Assembly (NCBI RefSeq): GCF_907164905.1
Contig: NZ_CAJRAF010000002.1
Coordinates: forward strand, 3,038,001-3,102,000
Direction: 5' to 3'
From: Dyadobacter sp. CECT 9275
GTDB taxonomy: Bacteria; Bacteroidota; Bacteroidia; Cytophagales; Spirosomataceae
Length of the DNA stretch: 64,000 nt
This document shows positions 54,504 to 62,765 of the stretch, one piece after another (position 1 is the stretch's first letter; every line of letters begins with the position of its first letter). The position numbers were made by a program, and so were the translations under genes. The notes under the pieces are model-generated. The model was not told the DNA's origin and did not search any database. It worked only from the letters and a program-made list of their open reading frames with translations.

Positions 54504-56270
54504 ATGAATTCTTTTAAATTCCCCGCCAGGCTCGTCCGTCTGGCAAAACCTTATCTGGCAGTAACACTCATTTTATTGCTCGGCATAGGATTTAAACGTT
54601 ATGATCAGATCAATACTTTGCCAAAGGGTGATCCCGATAATGGCGGACTCACACTCCCTGGCGATTTTGAAGCGGTGGTAGTAGCAGACAGTGTTGGCTC
54701 CGCGCGGCACCTGGCCGTTAACCAGAATGGTGATATTTATGTAAGGTTAAGAAGAACCTGGCCACAGGGTGGCAATGTTGCCCTGCGCGACACCGATCAG
54801 GATGGCAAAGCGGATATCATTCAAAACTTCGGTGATTTCAAGGATCCGGACAGTTATGGTACCGGAATGCGGATCTATAAAGATTACATCTATTATAGTA
54901 CAGCCGGTGTGGTATATCGTAATAAGCTCATCCCGGGCAGCCTGATTCCGAACAGCAAAAACGAAGTGATACTGACGGATGATTACCGGCATAGCAAACA
55001 TGGCTCGGAACACATTGCAAAACCCCTGACTTTTGACGACGAGGGACACATGTATGTGCCCTTTGGCTCACCGGGAGACGTTTGTCAGCTGGAAAACAGA
55101 AAACCTGGGGCGCCAGGACAGTTTCCCTGCCCGCAGCTGGAAGAGCATGGCGGCGTCTGGCAGTTTGACGCCAATAAACCGGGGCAGCTTCAAAAAGATG
55201 GGAAAAGATATGCAACGGGCATAAGAAGCATTGTAGCCATGGACTGGAACCACGCCGACAATACGCTGTATGCCTTACAGCACGGCAGAGATAACCTGAC
55301 CGCCACCTGGCCCGCGCTTTATTCTCCCTGGCAAAGTGCAGTGCTGCCATCGGAAGAGTTTCTGAAAGTAAAGGAGGGTACAGATGCAGGCTGGCCTTAC
55401 TATTACTATGATCACATGCAGGGTAAAAAACTACTCAATCCGGAATATGGCGGCGACGGCAAAAAGGAAGGAAAAGGAAAAGAATATGCCCAGCCGCTGA
55501 TTGGCTTTCCGGGACACTGGGCACCCAACGACCTATTCTTTTATACGGGCGACCAGTTCCCTGCGCGTTATAAAAACGGGGCTTTCATTGCTTTCCACGG
55601 CTCCACCATCCGCGCGCCCTATCCGCAGGGAGGGTATTTCGTCTGTTTTGTGCCTTTTAAAAACGGGGCCCCCACCGGCCAGTGGGAAGTTTTTGCAGAC
55701 GGTTTTGCACGTGTGGATACCATCGTCAACACTGCAGATGCCAAAGCTCGTCCTATGGGAATTGCCATGGGGCCGGACGGTTCGTTATACATCACGGAAA
55801 GTGTGAAGGGGAAGATCTGGCGGATTATGTATAAGGGCGACCGCAACAAATTTGGAACTGCCCAACTGGCTGCCATGGAGGAGCGCAAAAACCGTACAAA
55901 CATTAAAGAACCGGATATCGTCAAAGACGACCTGCAAAAACGTACCATGTCATTGGGCGAACGAAACTACAAACTTTACTGTGGCGCATGTCATCAGGGC
56001 GACGGCAAAGGAGATGGGAGCCGTTTTCCTCCGCTGGCAGGATCGGAGTGGGTGACGGGAGACAAGAAAAAAATGATTGACGTAATCCTGAATGGATTAA
56101 ACGGTACGATCACCGTCAATGGCAATCCATACAATGGCGTGATGCCCGCCCACAGATTTTTGAAAGATGAAGATATTGCGCAGATATCCACCTACATCCG
56201 TAACAGTTTTGGCAACAAAGCCGGCAGTGTATCGGCAGAAGACGTAAGAAGGGTGAGGAATAAACACTAA
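54504..56270 (+). CDS. Exported propeller dehydrogenase with cytochrome c domain
   Basis: 588 residues. A signal anchor at about 15-26 (AVTLILLLGIGF) precedes a GSDH/sorbosone-dehydrogenase-like propeller at about 45-450 (DSVGSARHLAVNQNGDIYVR, GTGMRIYKDYIYYSTAGVVY, HGSTIRAPYPQGGYFVCF, RPMGIAMGPDGSLYITESV). A class I cytochrome c domain lies at about 490-575 with haem motif CGACH and a likely Met ligand in GVMPAHRFLKDEDIA. Likely oxidises a small organic substrate in the periplasm and delivers electrons to the respiratory chain. A second such oxidase in the locus, without PKD or CBM, in tandem with the SelA-like enzyme. Confidence 0.85.
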   Translation: MNSFKFPARLVRLAKPYLAVTLILLLGIGFKRYDQINTLPKGDPDNGGLTLPGDFEAVVVADSVGSARHLAVNQNGDIYVRLRRTWPQGGNVALRDTDQDGKADIIQNFGDFKDPDSYGTGMRIYKDYIYYSTAGVVYRNKLIPGSLIPNSKNEVILTDDYRHSKHGSEHIAKPLTFDDEGHMYVPFGSPGDVCQLENRKPGAPGQFPCPQLEEHGGVWQFDANKPGQLQKDGKRYATGIRSIVAMDWNHADNTLYALQHGRDNLTATWPALYSPWQSAVLPSEEFLKVKEGTDAGWPYYYYDHMQGKKLLNPEYGGDGKKEGKGKEYAQPLIGFPGHWAPNDLFFYTGDQFPARYKNGAFIAFHGSTIRAPYPQGGYFVCFVPFKNGAPTGQWEVFADGFARVDTIVNTADAKARPMGIAMGPDGSLYITESVKGKIWRIMYKGDRNKFGTAQLAAMEERKNRTNIKEPDIVKDDLQKRTMSLGERNYKLYCGACHQGDGKGDGSRFPPLAGSEWVTGDKKKMIDVILNGLNGTITVNGNPYNGVMPAHRFLKDEDIAQISTYIRNSFGNKAGSVSAEDVRRVRNKH

Positions 56271-56305
56271 CATTGGACAGCATAGAAAGCAGGTCCTGAC
56301 CAAAC

Positions 56306-56338
56306 AAAAATCCCGGCTCATTCGAAGCCGGGATTTTT
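56306..56338 (+). terminator. Terminator of the SelA-like/cytochrome operon
   Basis: Perfect 13-bp stem (AAAAATCCCGGCT with AGCCGGGATTTTT), 7-nt loop, 35 bp after the stop codon, followed by T residues. Confidence 0.92.
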
Positions 56339-56439
56339 GTTTACGGCGGTTTTCAGTTAACGCCTGATAACTGGAAACCGCCGTTCCTCCTGTGAAACTG
56401 CACGGTGGTTAACACAACAACCGGATATCCCCAACAGCC

Positions 56440-56470
56440 TTTGCCCTACCTCCGTTTATTTATAATTTTG
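56440..56470 (+). promoter_or_regulatory. Strong Bacteroidota-type promoter
   Basis: TTTG (56440-56443), 19-bp spacer, TAATTTTG (56463-56470). Full consensus; the transcript would start near 56477, 11 nt before an ATG at 56488. Confidence 0.7.
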
Positions 56471-56487
56471 GGCTTTTATTTGAAGCT

Positions 56488-56694
56488 ATGACACATTTTA
56501 TCGTTACCAATACCGGGTTTTCGGCAACTGATCCTGGCTTGTTTTTAACGGAAAAATATGCCTTTAAAAACACTACCTATTGTCTGCTGAAAGCCGCACC
56601 ACGGTATCAGTTATGTCCAGGGTTACAGCCTCAGCTGGCGCACAGTCGCAGAGATTCCGGGAGATACCCGCCTTCCGCGTTCAAGGGGAAATAA
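56488..56694 (+). pseudogene. Short frame behind a strong promoter, perhaps a broken gene
   Basis: 68 codons beginning MTHFIVTNTGFSATDPGLFL. The first part looks protein-like, but from about residue 38 the composition turns odd, and the +1 frame then reads more sensibly (HHGISYVQGYSLSWRTVAEI, then IPGDTRLPR to a TAA), though that frame has a TGA just before. I suspect a gene with a frameshift or deletion. The alternative is a small true protein. No family recognised. Confidence 0.3.
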
Positions 56695-56748
56695 TATCCC
56701 CTTCCTCTAACCTTCCTAAGCGATCGTTCCAATTTAAATTACTGTAAC

Positions 56749-57270
56749 ATGTTATTCTTGATCATCCCCCCCGTTCTGCTGATAGCAGGAGGTTACTTTT
56801 TGCTAAAAAGCATAAAAAAAATAGTGCAGATCAACAGCGGTAAAAAAATCGAGTTCCCGGCCAGTCTCAGCCTTAAATCATTGATCCTGGATGTACCGGG
56901 CATTTACGAAATTGCGTACAAAAGACCGTCCGTCTGGGGTTCAATACCAACAGATATCTCCTTCAGGATCATTCAGTTGCGGGCACACAAGGAATACCCG
57001 GTTTCCAAAGCTGTGAATCTTTTTGGTGCAAGAAAGGACACGTCGGGCAGCCGCATAGTACCCGTTGCGGAGTTTACGGTAGATGAAGCCCATGACTATG
57101 AATTACAGACGATCGGGTTTTATCAGTTCGAGAATGGTGATGAATTTATCATCTCGCCCAAAACAGGCTACAAAGGTTTCGTCATCATGTTTACCATCGC
57201 GTTTTCTGCCCTTGTCATGATTACCGGCCTTGTGCTAAGCATCATGATGGTACTGACGAACAAATTTTAA
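56749..57270 (+). CDS. Membrane protein of unknown function, two helices
   Basis: 173 residues. One hydrophobic helix lies at the start (LFLIIPPVLLIAGGYFLL) and one at the end (FVIMFTIAFSALVMITGLVL). Between them is a soluble beta-rich domain of about 105 residues (SLKSLILDVPGIYEIAYKRP, IVPVAEFTVDEAHDYELQTI). I recognise no family. The fold suggests a hairpin membrane protein with one extracytoplasmic or cytoplasmic domain. It is 54 bp after the questionable short frame and may use the promoter at 56440; no terminator follows before the convergent gene. Confidence 0.65.
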   Translation: MLFLIIPPVLLIAGGYFLLKSIKKIVQINSGKKIEFPASLSLKSLILDVPGIYEIAYKRPSVWGSIPTDISFRIIQLRAHKEYPVSKAVNLFGARKDTSGSRIVPVAEFTVDEAHDYELQTIGFYQFENGDEFIISPKTGYKGFVIMFTIAFSALVMITGLVLSIMMVLTNKF

Positions 57271-57345
57271 TGGATGTCCTCACGGAGTAAAGGGCCATAC
57301 GTTTTTCCGTGGAAGCGAATTTTACATAGATGTTATAACCCCGGC

Positions 57346-57717
57346 TTACACCGGGTATAACAATACAACCTGCTTATGGTTGGAAGGATTGTACTTCACA
57401 AGGACCCTGGTTCCGGCCAGCAATGAACCTGCATCAAAATCCGGAAGTGTCTGCTGTACTTCTACGACGAAGTTTCTTCCACGTTCAGGTTTTACCTGCA
57501 TCTGCACTTTGAGTTTCGGCAGGTTATTGATAAACAATCCCGTTTCCTGAACGCATAGTATCACGGCTTCCGCCTGCTGCCCGCTCCGGAGCAATTCTGA
57601 CGGGCTCATCCGCCTGGTTTTGCCAAACACTTTGATCAGCAACCACAAGATAAGAATTAGCAACACCACCAGCGCTCCCTCTCTTACTTCGACGATGTGT
57701 ACTGTTATCAATTTCAT
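57346..57717 (-). CDS. Small membrane protein with OB-like domain
   Basis: 123 residues from the ATG at 57717 (the frame extends 11 codons upstream to a poor start). An N-terminal helix (EGALVVLLILILWLLIKVFG) at about 10-29 precedes a soluble domain of about 90 residues. This has strands AEAVILCVQETGLFINNLPK, LKVQMQVKPERGRNFVVEVQ and GTRVLVKYNPSNHKQVVLLY, resembling the C-terminal domain of DUF3592-type proteins. Function unknown. Same strand as, and 94 bp after, the LytTR regulator gene; possibly its target or just a neighbour. Confidence 0.65.
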   Translation of the reverse strand: MKLITVHIVEVREGALVVLLILILWLLIKVFGKTRRMSPSELLRSGQQAEAVILCVQETGLFINNLPKLKVQMQVKPERGRNFVVEVQQTLPDFDAGSLLAGTRVLVKYNPSNHKQVVLLYPV

Positions 57718-57811
57718 GATGTTTGCTTTGTTCAAAACAAAGAAAAACATCGTTGACGGGTAGACCCGAATTTAATAACCCAACGGTCCGTACGAAAAAG
57801 CAAAAGGTAAA

Positions 57812-58561
57812 TCAGCGCGTGCTAAGCTGCTGCTGCACTTCCTCCTTTTTTCGTCTGGAAATTTCAATTTTTGAGCCATCCGTAAGGAACACATATTCAT
57901 GGTCGTGGCTCAGCCGCACCACATGAACAGGATTCACAAGATGCGATTTATGTGTCCTGATGAAGCCGAACTCATCCAGCATTTCTTCAAAGTATTTGAG
58001 GGTTTTGCTGGCGATAAACGGTTTTTTACCGATCAGATGAATAAAGGTATAGTTGCGGTCCGCTTCCAGCCGGAGGATTTCGTTCAGCGTAAAAAAGAAA
58101 ACGCCTTCGCTGGAAGGCACTGCCAGGCGGAAATCCTTTACAGCTTTTTTCCCGATGTTTTGTACGAGATTATCAAAGAGCTCTTTTTTCTCCGCCGCTG
58201 GCTTTTGCTTTTCCATATAGCGCTCCACAGCGGCGCGGAGCTCATCCGGATCCACCGGTTTCAACAGATAATCCAGCGCACTGAAACGGATCGCCTGAAT
58301 GGCATACTGATTATAAGCAGTCGTAAAAATGATATCAAAAGTGGGATCTTTTAATGCCAAAAGCAGATCAAAACCGTTTTTGTGAGGCATTTCCACATCC
58401 AGGAAAACAATTCCGGGCTGATAGGTTTTGAGTATTTCAAATGCTCCATCCACCGAATCTGTCTGCTGTATTTCGGTAATTTCAGGAATAAAATTAGTGA
58501 TGTAGTGGTTCAGTACATTACGTGCCTTTAGTTCATCATCAATGATCAATGCCTTTATCAT
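57812..58561 (-). CDS. LytTR-family response regulator
   Basis: 249 residues. Receiver at 1-120 with acidic Asp8/Asp9, phosphorylated Asp55 in IVFLDVEMPHKNG, Thr in IIFTTAYN, and Lys in DYLLKPVDP. LytTR DNA-binding domain at about 145-245 (EILRLEADRNYTFIHLIGKK, FGFIRTHKSHLVNPVHV). Starts 10 bp after the end of the large propeller-LytS kinase on the same strand, so they form one operon and a cognate pair of the LytS/LytR kind. Confidence 0.94.
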   Translation of the reverse strand: MIKALIIDDELKARNVLNHYITNFIPEITEIQQTDSVDGAFEILKTYQPGIVFLDVEMPHKNGFDLLLALKDPTFDIIFTTAYNQYAIQAIRFSALDYLLKPVDPDELRAAVERYMEKQKPAAEKKELFDNLVQNIGKKAVKDFRLAVPSSEGVFFFTLNEILRLEADRNYTFIHLIGKKPFIASKTLKYFEEMLDEFGFIRTHKSHLVNPVHVVRLSHDHEYVFLTDGSKIEISRRKKEEVQQQLSTR

Positions 58562-58570
58562 AACAATTGT

Positions 58571-61500
58571 TTATAAATTTTTCAGATACGTTGAAAGTTC
58601 AATTTCTATTAATGTACCGGCAGGTTGCCCCTGGTCATCGTATTTGTCGATGATGCTGAGCCTGGTGTGGTTTCCCTGCCTTTTCAGCAGGTCCAGCCTG
58701 TCTTTTGAAATCTGCAGACCTTTGGATTCGTGCCGTTTGGATTTACTGTTGTGTGCTTTCAGTTCAAAGGATTTTTTTCTGCCGATTCCATTGTCGTCAA
58801 TCCGGCAGAGAAATATTTCCTCACTGATCCTTTTGAATTCTATGAGCAGCTTTCTTTCACCACTCTTGTGCATCAGCCCATGCCAGAGCGCGTTTTCGAC
58901 ATAAGGCTGTACCAGCATGGAAGGCAGCAGCACATGGTCTTCCACCAGTTCCTCGTCGGTAATGATTTCATAGGAGAAGCTTTGTTCAAAACGCATCTGT
59001 TCCAGCTCCAGATACAGCCTGAGTACTTCTATTTCTTCTTCCACAATCACCAGATTTTTGCCTGAGTTATTGAGCACCATCCTGAAAAGCTTGGAGAATT
59101 TATTAAGATACTTACTGGCCTCCCCATACTTTTGTGTGACGATGCACTCTTGGATACTATTGAGGCAATTGAATACAAAATGAGGGTTCATTTGCGCCCT
59201 AAGCGCCATCAACTGGCTCTCCGCCAGCATTTTATTTATTTCCAGCAGCATAATTTCCTTTTCCTGCGCCTGCGCTTCGGCCAGTGCTTCGGCTATTTTG
59301 TTGGCGCTGATGGATGCGATCGTCGTAAGGGCCTTGGCATGATCTTCCCCAAAAAAATACTTACGACTGTGTTCCGAATCAATTACGCCTATCACCTTCC
59401 CGTCGTGCAGGATCGGTACCGCTATCTCCGACTGCCGTACTTCGTCATCAACAATATAACGTGGATCTTTGGTGGTGTCCCCAATGATCAGCGGTTTCCC
59501 TGAGACGGCTACCGTACCTACAATACCTTTTCCGATCTCGATTTCAATCGGATTCACAATTTCATGCCCCTTCGGGTTCTTCGGGCCATAAGCAGCTTTC
59601 TGAACCAGCCTTTGCTTCTCGTTATCAATCAGATAAACCACGCAATCTTCAAACCGAAGCTGGGAGATACAGTTACGGGCAATATCCCAGCAAATCTCAT
59701 TCACGGAATTTTCACCATAGACCGAGTTGGCAAAATAATCGATCGTTTCGTCTATCGTTTTCTTTTTCTTCCGCTCGACCAGGTTGCGGTAAGCTGCATA
59801 TAAGAATAGTAAAAACAACAGGATACACAAGGTGATAAACCACCAGGTCTGCCACCAGTGAGGTTTCACATGCAGCCTCATGGTGGTGATGTCCGTCATC
59901 CATTTTCCGTTTTCGTCGGTACTTCTTACTTTGAAGGTATAGGTACCGGGCGAAATATTGGTATACGAAGCAGTGATCAGACGCCCCGCCTTCACCCAGT
60001 CTTTATCAATTCCTTCGAGCTGAAAACTATACTGAAGCGACGGAATATCCCGGTGGCTAAGCGAAGCATACTGAAAAGTAACGTAGTCCTCGTCCGGTTC
60101 AAGTTCCAGGGTTCCGTTATTTTCATAATTGATTTTCTCCTTGCCGAATATTTTAACGGAAGTAAGGTGCGGCGGATGTTTCACCGGTATTGCGGCAAAA
60201 CGGAAGGGGTCAATGACCGCTACATGATCCAGCATGACGGCGTATATCTTGCCGTTGGAGATCGCAATATTACTCCAGTAATCCTGCAGGGTCTTACCCA
60301 GGTCGATCTCCACTTTTGTTACAGATTTAGAAAGAGGGTCAAAAAACATAAGACCTTCCCGCCCGGCGGCCCAGATATTACCGCGGCCATCTATCTGCAG
60401 ACCTGCCACTTCATCGTACAGTAACCCACTGCCGGTATCCACGCTGTCAAGACAAGCTCCCTGCACATTCATTTTCACAACGCCCCTTCCCAAGGCTGAT
60501 ACCCATAAGTTCCCTTTCCTGTCCTCTACCATCTGGGGGACATCAAAGTCCCGGATACAGCTTACGGGAATGACCGAAAAGTGCTCTGTTTCATAATTAA
60601 AACTAATAAAACCGGTTCCTTTCATCGAAAAGAGCAGATTCCCGTCATGGAGCTCAATGAAACTCCGACAGTTTGCAAAGTGGAATACCCCGTAATTAGG
60701 ATCTTTCCCATCGAAACGGTCACATTTTTTACCGACGGGATCATATCGGTACAGCGCGTCATTCACGATCTGAAACCATACCTTTCCTTTTTTATCTGTG
60801 AAGATAAAGTTGGCTTTTCCCCACATACGCTGTCTGATCTTGTCAAACTTTTCCAGCTTCGCACTTCCGTTCCTTAACCTGTATACGCCGTCTTCTCCGG
60901 CAAACCACCAGCCATCTGCCGCCCTGGCCGACATCATGAATTTGTTTCGTAACAGTGCCGCGGCATCGGAAGTAACAAAGTACCTTTTGTAGGTTTTGTC
61001 ATCCATGTGATAAGCTACCACACCTTCTTCCTTACAGGCCATGATCACATTGCGGTCAATATTGATGAAGTTGATACCTGCAAAACCGGTCTCCAGGAAA
61101 AACGGAAAGCTGGGCAGCTGGTATATGGCCTGCAAAGGATAGTGGGTCTGGCTTTTACTGACTCCATTGATGGTACCAAACCAGATGTTCCCATCGGTAT
61201 CTTCAATGGCATTCCTGAAATGCCCGTAACCAATGGTGTAAGATTCTGTCTGGCTGTAGGAAAGTTTTTTGATCGGCTTGCCTGGTTCCTTCACATAAGC
61301 CGCAAAAAGCCATGTCGAAATCCAGACTCTTTCACTCCTGTCAATGAAGATGTAATTACAACCTTCGTTTATCTTTCTTCCGTCCAGTTCAAAATAGGTA
61401 TCAACTGTATTCTTTTGATAATTCCAGAAATTAAGGGAAACATTTTCGTCACTGCCGTACCATACATTGCTTTTGCCATCCACCGCAATGGCGTGTACTT

Positions 61501-62146
61501 TGCCCGCTTCCAGCACCGGCGAATGAAAGGGGTTATCTTCCTTCGTGTACACCTTGTTTTTTTTCAGGTCAATGAAATAGGGCTTGATACCCGCCACCCA
61601 AAATCCTCCCCGGAGTGTATCCCAAACAATGTCGGAAACCGTACGCGGAGGTCCCTGGATGATTCTGGCAGCCGGGATCATGTCAGAAACCGGAAACAGC
61701 CTTCCCCGATCATAAATATAAATCTTCGTGGTAGCCCCTATCCAGAGCCGATTACGATCATCGGGTTTGATGGTAACCACCATCTGATCGTCCAGTGAAG
61801 CAAACCTGCTAAGCTGGCTAAAAACACCGGTTTGGGTATTAAAAATCCTGAGTCCTTTGTTGGTCCCGATCAGCAGGCTGTCCTTTTTTCCAATAGGATA
61901 AATCGCATTTACAGAAATACTTTTGATGTTTTCACCCACCTCGTACTTCTTCACCACGGCACCGTCAAACCGGTTGAGGCCATTGGAGGTCCCGATCCAC
62001 AAAAACCCATCGGAATCCTTATATAAACATAACACCTGCTTGGCGCTGAGCCCGTCCTGCCATTTCAGATTTTGAAATATGGTTTGAGCTGACAGCAGTT
62101 CAGATACCAAACAAAACAATATGAATATAGAAACCCTGCAACGCAT
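58571..62146 (-). CDS. Propeller-GAF-LytS type sensor histidine kinase
   Basis: 1191 residues from the ATG at 62146 (the frame reaches 62230 without a signal). Signal peptide to about 21. Two seven-bladed two-component-regulator propellers follow at about 25-700 (LYKDSDGFLWIGTSNGLNRF, DTDGNIWFGTINGVSKSQTH). Y_Y_Y domain at about 725-790 (YSFQLEGIDKDWVKAGRLIT). One membrane helix (WWFITLCILLFLLFLYAAY). GAF domain at about 845-985 (VGTVAVSGKPLIIGD, AVPILHDGKVIGVIDSEHS). Then a coiled coil, the His_kinase domain with the phospho-accepting His in LRAQMNPHFVFNCLNSIQEC, and the ATPase (VQPYVENALWHGL, IDDNGIGRKKS). Paired with the LytTR regulator downstream. Periplasmic carbohydrate breakdown products are frequent signals for such propellers. 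Confidence 0.9.
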   Translation of the reverse strand: MRCRVSIFILFCLVSELLSAQTIFQNLKWQDGLSAKQVLCLYKDSDGFLWIGTSNGLNRFDGAVVKKYEVGENIKSISVNAIYPIGKKDSLLIGTNKGLRIFNTQTGVFSQLSRFASLDDQMVVTIKPDDRNRLWIGATTKIYIYDRGRLFPVSDMIPAARIIQGPPRTVSDIVWDTLRGGFWVAGIKPYFIDLKKNKVYTKEDNPFHSPVLEAGKVHAIAVDGKSNVWYGSDENVSLNFWNYQKNTVDTYFELDGRKINEGCNYIFIDRSERVWISTWLFAAYVKEPGKPIKKLSYSQTESYTIGYGHFRNAIEDTDGNIWFGTINGVSKSQTHYPLQAIYQLPSFPFFLETGFAGINFINIDRNVIMACKEEGVVAYHMDDKTYKRYFVTSDAAALLRNKFMMSARAADGWWFAGEDGVYRLRNGSAKLEKFDKIRQRMWGKANFIFTDKKGKVWFQIVNDALYRYDPVGKKCDRFDGKDPNYGVFHFANCRSFIELHDGNLLFSMKGTGFISFNYETEHFSVIPVSCIRDFDVPQMVEDRKGNLWVSALGRGVVKMNVQGACLDSVDTGSGLLYDEVAGLQIDGRGNIWAAGREGLMFFDPLSKSVTKVEIDLGKTLQDYWSNIAISNGKIYAVMLDHVAVIDPFRFAAIPVKHPPHLTSVKIFGKEKINYENNGTLELEPDEDYVTFQYASLSHRDIPSLQYSFQLEGIDKDWVKAGRLITASYTNISPGTYTFKVRSTDENGKWMTDITTMRLHVKPHWWQTWWFITLCILLFLLFLYAAYRNLVERKKKKTIDETIDYFANSVYGENSVNEICWDIARNCISQLRFEDCVVYLIDNEKQRLVQKAAYGPKNPKGHEIVNPIEIEIGKGIVGTVAVSGKPLIIGDTTKDPRYIVDDEVRQSEIAVPILHDGKVIGVIDSEHSRKYFFGEDHAKALTTIASISANKIAEALAEAQAQEKEIMLLEINKMLAESQLMALRAQMNPHFVFNCLNSIQECIVTQKYGEASKYLNKFSKLFRMVLNNSGKNLVIVEEEIEVLRLYLELEQMRFEQSFSYEIITDEELVEDHVLLPSMLVQPYVENALWHGLMHKSGERKLLIEFKRISEEIFLCRIDDNGIGRKKSFELKAHNSKSKRHESKGLQISKDRLDLLKRQGNHTRLSIIDKYDDQGQPAGTLIEIELSTYLKNL

Positions 62147-62554
62147 ATTATTAAGTGAATACCTCAAACTTTTACTCTCAGCAACAGAACTCGTATAAGT
62201 TACTAATGAATTGCCACTCCGGCTGCGCAAAATAGCAAATTCATGATGTGCAGTTATGTAAATAGCACATTAATGGGCAGAAAGTTTTCATTGAATTTCC
62301 AAACGGTATGTTCGGGAAAGCCTGCGGAAACAAAAAGGGTTACAACGGTACGAAAGGGTATCCGGCAACTTAGGTACATATCATGCCGTTTGATATCTCA
62401 GCTAACCGTTCGGTCAATGCTTTTGGGAAATCAACGGCCAGGCTTGAAATTCGTATCCGTTTCCAAAATGTATGTCTTGGTTATCAAATTGTTATATACA
62501 AAAGTACAACCTAAGGTATACGCTGTTTGGTTTAAGTCCTAATCTGTTTTCGCC

Positions 62555-62641
62555 ATGAAAAATATTTTATTGTCGGGCCTGAGCGTCTGTTACCGCGCCT
62601 CAGATTATGCCTGGAAACTCATACTGATCATGCAGCCCTGA
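62555..62641 (+). pseudogene. Severed N-terminus of a SusC-type receptor gene
   Basis: 28 codons, MKNILLSGLSVCYRASDYAW followed by KLILIMQP and a TGA. The pattern of a short polar leader then W/xKLILIM matches the unusual beginning of many Bacteroidota SusC proteins, in which this precedes the signal-peptide core (xKLT...). Here it stops exactly there. About 50 bp later an orphan plus-strand terminator follows. I infer an excised SusC/SusD operon; a chance resemblance or leader peptide cannot be excluded. Confidence 0.4.
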
Positions 62642-62689
62642 ACTGAGGGTCCAAAAGAAAAATTAAAGGGTTAGTGGGTACTATCTATA

Positions 62690-62721
62690 ATCCCGGTTGT
62701 TTTGAACAGCCGGGATTTTTG
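62690..62721 (+). terminator. Plus-strand terminator without a gene before it
   Basis: 12-bp stem ATCCCGGtTGTT / AACAgCCGGGAT with one wobble pair, 3-nt loop, then a T5 run on the plus strand. The genes on either side run on the minus strand, so only the SusC-like leader at 62555 lies upstream of it. It could also serve as a weak terminator for the helicase gene. The rest of 62147-62765 shows no gene. Confidence 0.8.
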
Positions 62722-62765
62722 TTATACCATTCTAAGGATCCGATACTTATAAATCGACAGCCGGA

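Noticed and set aside
61007..61798. 263-codon plus-strand frame within the propeller kinase
   Set aside because: Lies wholly opposite the repeat blades of the kinase, whose signal peptide and blades establish the coding strand.
62243..62542. 99-codon plus-strand frame upstream of the SusC-like leader
   Set aside because: Composition is not protein-like, with no family and no promoter box.
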